Assembly: GCA_030619215.1 (NCBI GenBank)
Contig: JAUXBV010000048.1
Span: 1-11,272 of the forward strand
Direction of reading: 5' to 3'
Origin: Fibrobacterota bacterium
GTDB taxonomy: Bacteria > Fibrobacterota > Chitinivibrionia > Chitinivibrionales > JANQEN01
Length of the DNA: 11,272 bases
Shown piece after piece: positions 6,097 through 11,272 of the stretch (the stretch's first letter is position 1; every line of letters begins with the position of its first letter). A program made the translations under genes and the position numbers. The notes beneath the pieces are model-generated. The model was not told the origin of the DNA and searched no databases. It worked only from the letters and a program-made list of their open reading frames with translations.

Positions 6097-6112
6097 CGCA
6101 AAATAAGTGCCA
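6097..6112 (-). promoter_or_regulatory. Sigma-54 promoter of the TusA-DsrE-IscS-IscU operon
   Basis: Minus-strand TGGCAC-TTATT-TTGCG matches the sigma-54 consensus TGGCAC-N5-TTGCW at every fixed base except the last, weak position. Transcription would begin near 6086, leaving a leader of roughly 26 bases before the TusA start. Confidence 0.72.
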
Positions 6113-6286
6113 ATATTCAAATATGATGATTTATAAGATAAATAGTGATAATTCGGGATATTTGCAGTTATGAGAAATAATTCACAAAAATGGGAAATGA
6201 CTTGTAGATATTTTTGTTTTAAATATACAATACTGTTTATAAATAAAAATGTACACTTTTAACTATATTTTTTAAATATAATTTTA

Positions 6287-6302
6287 TGGCATAATATTTG
6301 AT
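6287..6302 (+). promoter_or_regulatory. Sigma-54-like promoter of the flavin oxidoreductase gene
   Basis: TGGCAT-AATAT-TTGAT has the GG and GA dinucleotides at the ten-base gap required for sigma-54, with two departures from consensus. It sits within 28 bases that match 1878-1905 at 24 positions, including the sequence downstream of the -12 element. Start codon about 88 bases downstream. Confidence 0.5.
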
Positions 6303-6389
6303 ATTTTATATTACCGCAAAGAAATACAAAATAGAGGTGTCACAATTACTCTATTTACTTTTCTGCTCAATAATAAAGTAGGTTATAGT

Positions 6390-7619
6390 ATGAAGAAATA
6401 TGTAATAACAGGCAATGGCCCGGCCGGCATTAATGCCGCAAAGAAAATACGTTCTATAGATAAAGAAGGCAGCATCTCTGTATTTGCAGAAGAGGCATAC
6501 CCTTTGTACTACAAACCACGGCTCCCTGAGGTTCTGTCAGGAGAGGTTACACTCGATGAAATTATAATTTACAAACCTGAATGGTATGAGTCTAATAACA
6601 TTCAAGTCAAATATAGAACAACTGTTAATGGAATAGACATCTTGAATAAAACAATAGCCACTTCAGATAAACAAAACGTTCCGTATGATAAATTATTGCT
6701 TGCAAGTGGAGGATATGCATTCCTTCCTCCTGTTGAAGGCATTGATAAAAAAGGAGTATTTACCTTTCGATCTCCCGCAGATGTTGAAAATTTAATACAG
6801 AACGTTAAAAATAATAATGCGGCAACTATAGTTGGAGGCGGGCTTCTTGCACTTGAAGTTGGCTATAACCTTACAAAACTTGGTATTAAGGTAAATATTA
6901 TCGAGATTATTGACCGTTTATTACCCAGGCAACTTGATCAGGAGGGGGCGGTAATTCTACAAAAGACGCTTGAGGATAAAGGCTTTGTTTTTTATCTTAA
7001 AGACCAATTGGAAAAAGTATGCGGTAATAATGGTGTTGAGAAGGTGATTTTGAAAAGCGGTAAAGAAATTAATACCGGGGCTCTTATTGTTTGTATAGGG
7101 ATCCGGTCAAAAATCGATCTTGCAAAAAAAGCAGGCATTGAGATTGAAAAAGCGGTTGTAGTTGATAAATATATGAGAACCAGCACAGATGATATATGGG
7201 CAGCAGGAGATGTAGCTGAATATAATCGAATGGTATGGGGATTATGGGCAGTTGCGATGCGGCAGGGTAATGTGGCAGGCGCTAATATGGCAGGGGAGAA
7301 CCTGATATACTACCCACAATCCAATACAATAACCTTAAAAGTCACAGGTATTGATTTGATTTCTTCCGGTATTATTGATGATGATAAATATGAAAAGATT
7401 GTATTCAAAAAAGATAAAATATACCGCAAAATTCTAATAGATAAAGGAAAAATTGTGGGATGCATTCTTTTAGGAGATATTACAAATGATAAAAAGATTC
7501 TTAAATGTATGAGTGATGGAGATAATATCGAAAATTATAAAAATGAAATTATTAATCCTAAAAATCGTTTGGACTGCGCCACACACAGCATTTTTCATAA
7601 GAACTGCATATTATTGTGA
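6390..7619 (+). CDS. FAD-dependent NAD(P)H oxidoreductase (NirB/rubredoxin-reductase type)
   Basis: A 409-residue two-dinucleotide-domain flavoprotein. FAD binding is shown by G8-x-G10-x-x-G13 and by IWAAGDVAE (269-277); NAD(P)H binding by IVGGGLLALE (147-156), with E172 at the end of the second strand favouring NADH. The region YPLYYKPRLP (37-46) resembles the flavoprotein half of nitrite reductase NirB and rubredoxin reductase; there is no redox cysteine as in CoA-disulfide reductase. Residues about 310-385 form the usual C-terminal interface domain. The last 25 residues, with C396 and C406, are an unfamiliar tail. Electrons probably go to rubredoxin or another small carrier. Divergent from the sulfur operon and sharing a sigma-54 control region, it could reduce sulfur species or serve the diiron proteins upstream; both are inference. 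The ribosome site (AGTAGG) is modest. Confidence 0.85.
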   Translation: MKKYVITGNGPAGINAAKKIRSIDKEGSISVFAEEAYPLYYKPRLPEVLSGEVTLDEIIIYKPEWYESNNIQVKYRTTVNGIDILNKTIATSDKQNVPYDKLLLASGGYAFLPPVEGIDKKGVFTFRSPADVENLIQNVKNNNAATIVGGGLLALEVGYNLTKLGIKVNIIEIIDRLLPRQLDQEGAVILQKTLEDKGFVFYLKDQLEKVCGNNGVEKVILKSGKEINTGALIVCIGIRSKIDLAKKAGIEIEKAVVVDKYMRTSTDDIWAAGDVAEYNRMVWGLWAVAMRQGNVAGANMAGENLIYYPQSNTITLKVTGIDLISSGIIDDDKYEKIVFKKDKIYRKILIDKGKIVGCILLGDITNDKKILKCMSDGDNIENYKNEIINPKNRLDCATHSIFHKNCILL

Positions 7620-7649
7620 TCAAAATCTGCCGTGCGTTTTATTATGATT

Positions 7650-8459
7650 CTACAGAAACAACATCAAACTAACTGCCATAACTATCATACCGGCAACAAG
7701 ACCATAAATTGCTAAATGCGCTTCACCATATTCTCTTGCTGTTGGAAGAAGCTCATCGAGTGAGATGAAGACCATTATTCCCGCAACACCCGCAAAGAGT
7801 ATTCCAAATACAACATCACTAAAGAATTTAAGCAGGAGAAGGTAACCGATAAAGGCACCGACCGGCTCTGCAATACCGGACATAAATGAGTACCAGAAAG
7901 CTTTTTTACGGCTGTTGGTAGCATAATAAATTGGTACTGAAACAGCGATACCTTCCGGAATATTGTGAATAGCTATTGCAATCGCTATTGAGATACCCAG
8001 GTTAGGGTCCTTAAGAGCAGCGGTAAATGTGGCAAGTCCTTCCGGAAAATTATGAATAGCAATAGCAAGCGCTGTAAATAGCCCCATTCTTAATAACTTT
8101 TTGTCATTATTTTGAGTTGATTCATGCATCTCTTCAACTCTACGCGCTTCATGGGGATTATGAAATGAGGGAACAAGCCTGTCAATAAGGCCGATTATAA
8201 ATATGCCCCCAAAAAATGCGGCTGCCGTTGTCCAGGTTCCCTTTTTTACTCCCAGGACTTCAATCAAAGAATCTTTTGCTTTAAAAAAAATTTCCACGAA
8301 TGAGACATAGAGCATTACGCCCGCTGAAAATCCCAGTGCTACAGAGAGAAATTTTGTATTTGTCCTTTTTGTAAGCAGTGCAAGGGCACTTCCAATACCG
8401 GTTGACAAACCTGCAAATAAAGTAAGGCCGAATGCAAAGAGAGTGGAATAGGTATCCAT
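7650..8459 (-). CDS. zupT: ZIP-family metal transporter (ZupT type)
   Basis: A 269-residue integral membrane protein with about eight hydrophobic segments. The two metal-binding helices carry the ZupT signatures HNFPEG (136-141) and HNIPEG (165-170). A cytoplasmic loop between transmembrane segments 3 and 4 (about 97-122) contains H100, H103 and H112, as is usual for ZIP loops. Family members import divalent cations such as zinc, iron or manganese into the cytoplasm. Iron import would suit the Fe-S and diiron genes around it, but specificity is not readable. The gene converges on the oxidoreductase gene with only a 30-base gap and no clear terminator. No strong ribosome binding site is visible; the start is the only good Met at the beginning of the first membrane segment. 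Confidence 0.9.
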   Translation of the reverse strand: MDTYSTLFAFGLTLFAGLSTGIGSALALLTKRTNTKFLSVALGFSAGVMLYVSFVEIFFKAKDSLIEVLGVKKGTWTTAAAFFGGIFIIGLIDRLVPSFHNPHEARRVEEMHESTQNNDKKLLRMGLFTALAIAIHNFPEGLATFTAALKDPNLGISIAIAIAIHNIPEGIAVSVPIYYATNSRKKAFWYSFMSGIAEPVGAFIGYLLLLKFFSDVVFGILFAGVAGIMVFISLDELLPTAREYGEAHLAIYGLVAGMIVMAVSLMLFL

Positions 8460-8490
8460 TTTTAACCCGGATTATTCATGATTTAACGGC

Positions 8491-8520
8491 TATAGTCCCG
8501 ATGTTGTTTATCGGGGATTA
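8491..8520. repeat. Hairpin in the zupT leader
   Basis: CCCGAT (8497-8502) and ATCGGG (8510-8515) pair around a seven-base loop, and the flanks TATAGT and GATTATA extend the symmetry with a bulge. It lies about 40 bases ahead of the transporter start on its template, so it would be in the transcript leader or at the promoter. Confidence 0.4.
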
Positions 8521-8777
8521 TACTGATTTTGACTAATGAATGTTGACTGTATTAATATATGTTAATCCGAAACAACTGTTTAACCTGTTTGTCTCATTGT
8601 TATTGACAGAAAACGCTGCAAATAATATGTTATATACACTATGCAACACAGTAACACTCTACCCATCATTCTCCATTTGCAGCATTCTGTTATTCCCGCA
8701 GAAAATTCCCTTCCGTATAGTCCTTTATACAGTTCCGAATATCACGTTATTTTAAATAACACTAAACAACAATCTAT

Positions 8778-8835
8778 TAACATTAAGTTAAGCAGAAGGG
8801 CATGGATATGACCTTTCTGCTTCTACTTAATGTTA
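8778..8835. repeat. 58-base hairpin, copy 2 of the AGCAGAAGG/CCTTTCTGCT repeat
   Basis: Outer arms TAACATTAAGT (8778-8788) and ACTTAATGTTA (8825-8835) are perfect; inner arms AGCAGAAGG and CCTTTCTGCT (8812-8821) pair with one bulge around a 12-base loop. The inner part is the same as the hairpin at 5394-5427. The total stem is about 20 pairs, long for a terminator and suggestive of a palindromic mobile or structural element. Confidence 0.6.
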
Positions 8836-8859
8836 TCCCGTAGCTTGCCGTGGGGATAA
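8833..8859. repeat. Adjacent hairpin with TTATCCC/GGGATAA arms
   Basis: TTATCCC (8833-8839) and GGGATAA (8853-8859) form a perfect seven-base stem, with partly paired GTAGC and GCCGT inside. It shares three bases with the end of the preceding hairpin, so the two could be alternative structures of one unit. Confidence 0.5.
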
Positions 8860-8930
8860 TAGATGGTTACGCATGCCTTTATTAGAAAGTACATTGCATT
8901 CTTAAAGCCAAAAAATGCATTAAAAAAGTG

Positions 8931-8963
8931 AAGGATACCCCTGCGCAAAGCAGGGGTATCCTT
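8931..8963. repeat. Perfect 14-base stem capping the short-unit array
   Basis: AAGGATACCCCTGC (8931-8944) and GCAGGGGTATCCTT (8950-8963) are exact reverse complements around the loop GCAAA. The right arm is the first unit of the array at 8945-9136, and the left arm is therefore an inverted copy of that unit. No T-run follows, so it is not a typical terminator. Confidence 0.7.
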
Positions 8964-9136
8964 ATGAAATGCAGAGGTATCGGAGCGAAATACAGGGGTA
9001 TCGGTGTGAAAGGCAGTAGACTACCATACGAAATGCAAGGGTGCCTCCGCGAAATGCAGTGGCGCCGGATTGAAATGCAGTGGAATACCCTGTGAAAGGC
9101 AGGGGTAGCAGGGTGAAATGCAGGGATAAACAAAAT
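8945..9136. repeat. Nine-unit tandem array, 21-22 bp period, with conserved and variable halves
   Basis: Units begin at 8945, 8966, 8987, 9008, 9030, 9051, 9072, 9094 and 9115. Each starts with a conserved half close to GAAATGCAGGGG (variants GAAAGGCAG, GAAATACAG, GCAAAGCAG) and ends with 9-10 bases that differ from unit to unit. Six units are 21 bases long and three are 22, so a reading frame would be broken. The period is two helical turns, which would place every unit on the same DNA face. It is too short for CRISPR repeats and spacers. A degenerate minisatellite or an array of protein sites is most likely. Confidence 0.75.
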
Positions 9137-9150
9137 GAAAAAACATATTA

Positions 9151-9212
9151 TGCACTATTTAGTGAGTATAATATGCTGATTCCGGTACAAAGATTGCACT
9201 ATTTGGTGCATA
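9151..9212. promoter_or_regulatory. Pair of TGCACTATTT boxes upstream of the orphan gene
   Basis: TGCACTATTTAGTGAGTA (9151-9168) and TGCACTATTTGGTGCATA (9195-9212) are direct copies 44 bases apart, about four helical turns. Each has internal dyad symmetry (CACTA-TT-TAGTG in the first). They resemble NtrC-type sites (TGCACC-N5-GGTGCA) but are one base shorter between half-sites. Operator function for the gene at 9317 is inference. Confidence 0.45.
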
Positions 9213-9262
9213 CTTTATTTTATTGAAAGGTGCAAGGCGGCAGAAAATAAGAAGATAAAGAC

Positions 9263-9274
9263 AGCCCCCGTTAA
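9263..9274. repeat. Left copy of a 12-base inverted repeat flanking the orphan gene
   Basis: AGCCCCCGTTAA here is the exact reverse complement of TTAACGGGGGCT at 10540-10551. The two enclose the gene at 9317-10438. GC-rich words are rare in this AT-rich region, but no target-site duplication or transposase is visible. Confidence 0.45.
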
Positions 9275-9316
9275 AGACAAAGAAGTTTGGGCTAAGAAGA
9301 TTGGATATAAATTAAA

Positions 9317-10438
9317 ATGGCTATAAGTCAAGAAATCAATGTTGAAAATCTTTACCGTGTTTTTGGCCGTTACAACAATGTTGCGACATTTGTATTTAAA
9401 GTTGGAAGTACAGCATTTGAAGCCTATGGTCCTTACGTTACAGGTAGTATTCGATATAGACCAAGCGACAGATCAAAGCTACAAAAAGCACTTGAGGAAG
9501 GAATTCAATCTGGACTTCCACAAGGAATCAAACTTGGATATGTTTTTCCTGGTGATGACAGAAAAATATCTCTTCTTTTAAGAAAAGAAGGATTCAAATG
9601 TGATGACGTTGAGGAATGCCAATTCGTCTCTTGGAAAAGTGAGGATAAATTTGCAAAGAAAGAAGCACGAGAGTTGCCAAATGTAATTAAAATAAAGGTG
9701 GATACAAGCCAATTCTTGCCGGGAGCTGAGGATAACATTACGCTTCATAGGTATGAAAGTACATTGCATGCTGGTTGGGAGTTTATTGATGAGGAGAAGT
9801 TCGAATTTATTGGTATATATGCAGCACTATCCAGAGGTAGTTTTCCTAAAGAATACCTTGAAAAGCTAAATGTGAAGGAAGAAGATATTCGATTGGAAGA
9901 CCGTGAATGGATGTACTTTTACGAAGCGAAAGCAAAACGGGCCGAATTATCGGATGAAGAAAATTTTCACCTCCAGACAATAAAAACAAATAGGATGCAA
10001 GAAAGGCTCCTTATCCTTGCAAGTGAAATTGAAGAATCTTTTGGAGACATTCGAAAATCAAAAATAGAACCTGACAAACTGAAGATAATTCTCAATGCCA
10101 TATTTAATTTCAAAGATGAACGAGTCCTTTATATAGAGTGCCCAATATACTGGGATTTTGTTACATATGCACATGTATATTTACGGCACGTCAAAGAATC
10201 ACAATTGGGAGGAAATTTCGAGAAGAAGTCAGTCTTTTTATACAAGCAAGAAGATATAAAGGACCTCATGCGTAGAGTGTTAGAAACCATTTCTACTGAT
10301 ATTAAAGAGCATTATTCGATATTTCCAAGAAAACGCTTCACAAGACATGGAGATGGCGCAGTTGAATTCAATGGTGATTACTACACTATCGACATAAGTG
10401 ATAAGGGAAGAATTGAGAATTTTTTTTGTTCGGCATAG
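9317..10438 (+). CDS. Orphan protein of unknown function
   Basis: I do not recognise this 373-residue protein. It is soluble-looking: no signal peptide and no membrane segment, rich in charged residues, with Lys/Glu-rich helical stretches around 205-245. The N-terminal 100 residues alternate short strands (VATFVFKVGS, GSIRYRPS, IKLGYVFPGDDRKISLLL) and may form a compact domain; the C-terminal part has aromatic, basic segments (IKEHYSIFPRKRFTRHGDG). No catalytic motif is evident. Codon use is plausible throughout and the frame is intact, so it is likely a real gene. The ribosome binding site is weak. It sits alone between two long non-coding regions, flanked by a 12-base inverted repeat and preceded by a repeat array, a setting typical of accessory or acquired genes. 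Function could range from defence to regulation; nothing seen allows a choice. Confidence 0.7.
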   Translation: MAISQEINVENLYRVFGRYNNVATFVFKVGSTAFEAYGPYVTGSIRYRPSDRSKLQKALEEGIQSGLPQGIKLGYVFPGDDRKISLLLRKEGFKCDDVEECQFVSWKSEDKFAKKEARELPNVIKIKVDTSQFLPGAEDNITLHRYESTLHAGWEFIDEEKFEFIGIYAALSRGSFPKEYLEKLNVKEEDIRLEDREWMYFYEAKAKRAELSDEENFHLQTIKTNRMQERLLILASEIEESFGDIRKSKIEPDKLKIILNAIFNFKDERVLYIECPIYWDFVTYAHVYLRHVKESQLGGNFEKKSVFLYKQEDIKDLMRRVLETISTDIKEHYSIFPRKRFTRHGDGAVEFNGDYYTIDISDKGRIENFFCSA

Positions 10439-10539
10439 CTTTATTGCGGATATACCACAAATTTTTAGACTTAGGTAAACTTTAAACAGAGCCGTTATAA
10501 AGACAGAATCCTATGAAGCCTCCGCATGGGTATATGAAG

Positions 10540-10551
10540 TTAACGGGGGCT
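10540..10551. repeat. Right copy of the 12-base inverted repeat flanking the orphan gene
   Basis: TTAACGGGGGCT, the exact reverse complement of the copy at 9263-9274. Both copies are followed in the same direction by an AAAGACA word, so the similarity is not purely inverted. Confidence 0.45.
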
Positions 10552-10633
10552 TAAAGACAGAGAGAAAAGGACAAAGACCGCCGCCATAGAGGAGATTTTA
10601 ATAAGGTAGGTGGTTTACAAACAGCAAACAACA

Positions 10634-10670
10634 GCCGCAGTGATGTCATTAAAACGGCCACACTTGCGGC
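10634..10670. repeat. GC-rich hairpin
   Basis: GCCGCAGTG (10634-10642) pairs with CACTTGCGGC (10661-10670), allowing one bulged base, around an 18-base loop. No T-run follows. It could be a terminator-like relic or a structured element. Confidence 0.4.
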
Positions 10671-10692
10671 GCACGTTGAGCCTTTAGAAAAA

Positions 10693-10746
10693 GGTACCCC
10701 TCTAAAAAACAACCATTTTTGGACGAAATAATTCGGGAGGGGTTCC
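10693..10746. repeat. Inverted repeat GGTACCCCTC / GAGGGGTTCC
   Basis: The two arms match at 9 of 10 positions and are separated by a 34-base AT-rich interval. Purpose unknown. Confidence 0.4.
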
Positions 10747-10966
10747 CAGGTATATATTAATTATGAGATTCTCAGGCACTTTAAAATTTATTTTTTAACT
10801 AAAAAAGACTTTTTCTACACTCTCGTTGGTGGCAATATACTCGGCTACATATGATTTAAAAATACACGATTTAAGAAATAAAATTTACTTAAATGATAAT
10901 CTTTAATACAATAAAAATCCAAAAGAATTTAAAATTAAAAATCTGTGTTTGAGGAGAGAAAAATCT

Positions 10967-11272
10967 ATGAAGTTACCGAAATGGCCAATTGATCCCAAGC
11001 AACCTTTTAGATCGGTTGTTATTTCTTATATTGATTTGGGAGTCCTTAAAGTAGTAATACGAGATGTCTTCCAAGAATTTATGAAAAAAAATATCCCCAA
11101 AGATCGAACAAAGGATTTATTACAGGAAATTTCAAACCAGCAGTACGAACAAAATGAAATGGAAACCAATACTGAAAGTCTTTTTTTTAAAAAAGACCAG
11201 CTTTCATTTGAGCACTATTGTAGTATGAAATTCCCCTTTGCCCATGAATGTATTATGAAAATGATACAGCAC
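10967..11272 (+). CDS. Hypothetical protein, 5' part (cut by the window edge)
   Basis: An open frame of 102 codons begins at ATG 10967 and runs off the end of the window. A good ribosome site, AGGAG, lies about ten bases upstream. The start of the product is MKLPKWPIDPKQPFRSVVIS, continuing with a hydrophilic, Lys/Gln/Glu-rich stretch and two cysteines near the cut (HYCSMKFPFAHEC). No signal peptide, membrane segment or known motif is seen. I do not recognise the family, and without the rest of the gene no function can be proposed. Confidence 0.7.
   Translation, partial: MKLPKWPIDPKQPFRSVVISYIDLGVLKVVIRDVFQEFMKKNIPKDRTKDLLQEISNQQYEQNEMETNTESLFFKKDQLSFEHYCSMKFPFAHECIMKMIQH

Larger units (their letters stand above)
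6061..6389. promoter_or_regulatory. Divergent control region between the sulfur operon and the flavin oxidoreductase
   Basis: 329 bases of very AT-rich DNA with no gene, holding a promoter at each end: a sigma-54 element facing the TusA operon (6097-6112) and a sigma-54-like element facing the oxidoreductase (6287-6302). The middle should hold activator sites. The only dyad I see there is TATATTT-TTT-AAATATA at 6264-6280, which is too AT-rich to be convincing as an operator and would equally suit a DNA-bending protein. Confidence 0.6.
8460..9316. other. 857-base repeat-rich non-coding region
   Basis: No gene is supported. A 71-codon plus-strand frame at 8540-8755 lacks a ribosome site and has no recognisable pattern. 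The region instead holds, in order: a small hairpin (8491-8520), unremarkable AT-rich DNA (8540-8775), a 58-base hairpin (8778-8835), a second hairpin (8833-8859), a perfect 14-base stem (8931-8963), a nine-unit short array (8945-9136) and two direct TGCACTATTT boxes (9151-9212). Confidence 0.75.
10439..10966. other. 528-base non-coding region with hairpins and a possible gene scrap
   Basis: No gene is supported. A 36-codon start-less open frame at 10479-10589 (containing YEASAWVYEVNGGLKTER) reads like a protein fragment that I cannot assign. The region also holds the right inverted-repeat copy (10540-10551), a GC-rich hairpin (10634-10670), and an inverted repeat GGTACCCCTC (10693-10702) with GAGGGGTTCC (10737-10746). 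The last 200 bases are plain AT-rich DNA that presumably contain the promoter of the following gene. Confidence 0.6.

Noticed and set aside
8540..8755. Plus-strand 71-codon frame
   Set aside because: No ribosome binding site, no family pattern, and composition like neighbouring non-coding DNA.
8882..9133. Minus-strand 83-codon frame with heptapeptide-like repeats (HCISRRH, PIPLYFA)
   Set aside because: It is produced by the 21-bp array; three units are 22 bp and shift the repeat out of frame, and there is no ribosome binding site.
8945..9136. Possible CRISPR array
   Set aside because: The unit is 21-22 bp with only ~12 conserved bases and 9-10 variable bases, far below CRISPR repeat and spacer sizes, and no cas gene is nearby.
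9195..9212. NtrC binding site
   Set aside because: TGCAC and GTGCA half-sites are separated by six bases rather than the seven of the NtrC consensus, so the identity of the regulator is not claimed.
9755..9769. 15-base direct match GAAAGTACATTGCAT at 8885-8899 and 9755-9769
   Set aside because: One copy is inside the orphan gene and nothing flanks the match; a single 15-base match in AT-rich DNA of this length can be chance or a short local duplication.
10634..10687. Integron attC site (hairpin followed by GTTGAGC)
   Set aside because: GTTGAGC fits the GTTRRRY core, but no complementary RYYYAAC core is found upstream at the needed position, and no integrase is present.

Overview
The window is AT-rich, mostly single-copy bacterial DNA with compact two-to-four-gene operons, good Shine-Dalgarno sequences and sigma-54-type promoter motifs. 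The gene content (alternative-oxidase-like diiron protein, rubrerythrin-like ferritin fold, receiver-only regulator with a cysteine insert, TusA/DsrE sulfur carriers, IscS/IscU, ZIP metal transporter) suggests a free-living anaerobic or microaerophilic Gram-negative bacterium with sulfur or metal redox metabolism. Desulfobacterota, Nitrospirota or Planctomycetota would all fit; the sequence alone does not settle the phylum.

Layout. (i) 192-1382, plus strand: two diiron four-helix proteins in one operon, a rubrerythrin-like ferritin-family protein and an alternative-oxidase-fold protein with all six expected metal ligands. (ii) 1383-1952: non-coding, with an unusual CGTCCTCG/CGAGGACG inverted repeat and a sigma-54-like site. 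(iii) 1953-3244, plus: receiver-only response regulator and a calcineurin-like phosphoesterase. (iv) 3288-3410: remnant-like frame resembling the end of an FMN-binding domain. (v) 6060-3402, minus: four-gene sulfur/Fe-S operon TusA, DsrE-like, IscS-like, IscU-fusion, behind an almost perfect sigma-54 promoter. (vi) 6390-7619, plus: divergent FAD/NAD(P)H oxidoreductase behind its own sigma-54-like site. (vii) 8459-7650, minus: ZupT-type ZIP transporter. (viii) 8460-9316: repeat-rich non-coding DNA with hairpins and a nine-unit 21-22 bp array. (ix) 9317-10438: orphan gene of unknown function. (x) 10439-10966 non-coding, then an orphan gene cut by the window edge.

The main result is in the minus-strand operon. 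The IscS-like protein keeps the cysteine-desulfurase fold motifs and the mobile-loop cysteine (C324), but the PLP-binding His-Lys is replaced by Asn-Asp (N200-D201) and the PLP-contacting Gln by Ala. It should not be able to act as a normal PLP-dependent desulfurase. Its partner IscU carries a C-terminal domain resembling the NAD(P)H-binding module of thioredoxin reductase, but without the redox CxxC and without an intact glycine-rich loop. With TusA and DsrE-type carriers upstream and a flavin oxidoreductase transcribed divergently, this looks like an Fe-S assembly module fed by sulfide or carrier persulfide rather than by cysteine. A PLP-lysine-less IscS with Asp at this position is known, to my recollection, from Archaeoglobus fulgidus; the combination seen here is what merits attention.

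A second layer of interest is non-coding: two promoter regions sharing 24 of 28 bases, one hairpin sequence present at two loci with equal loop length, and a short-period array with conserved and variable halves.
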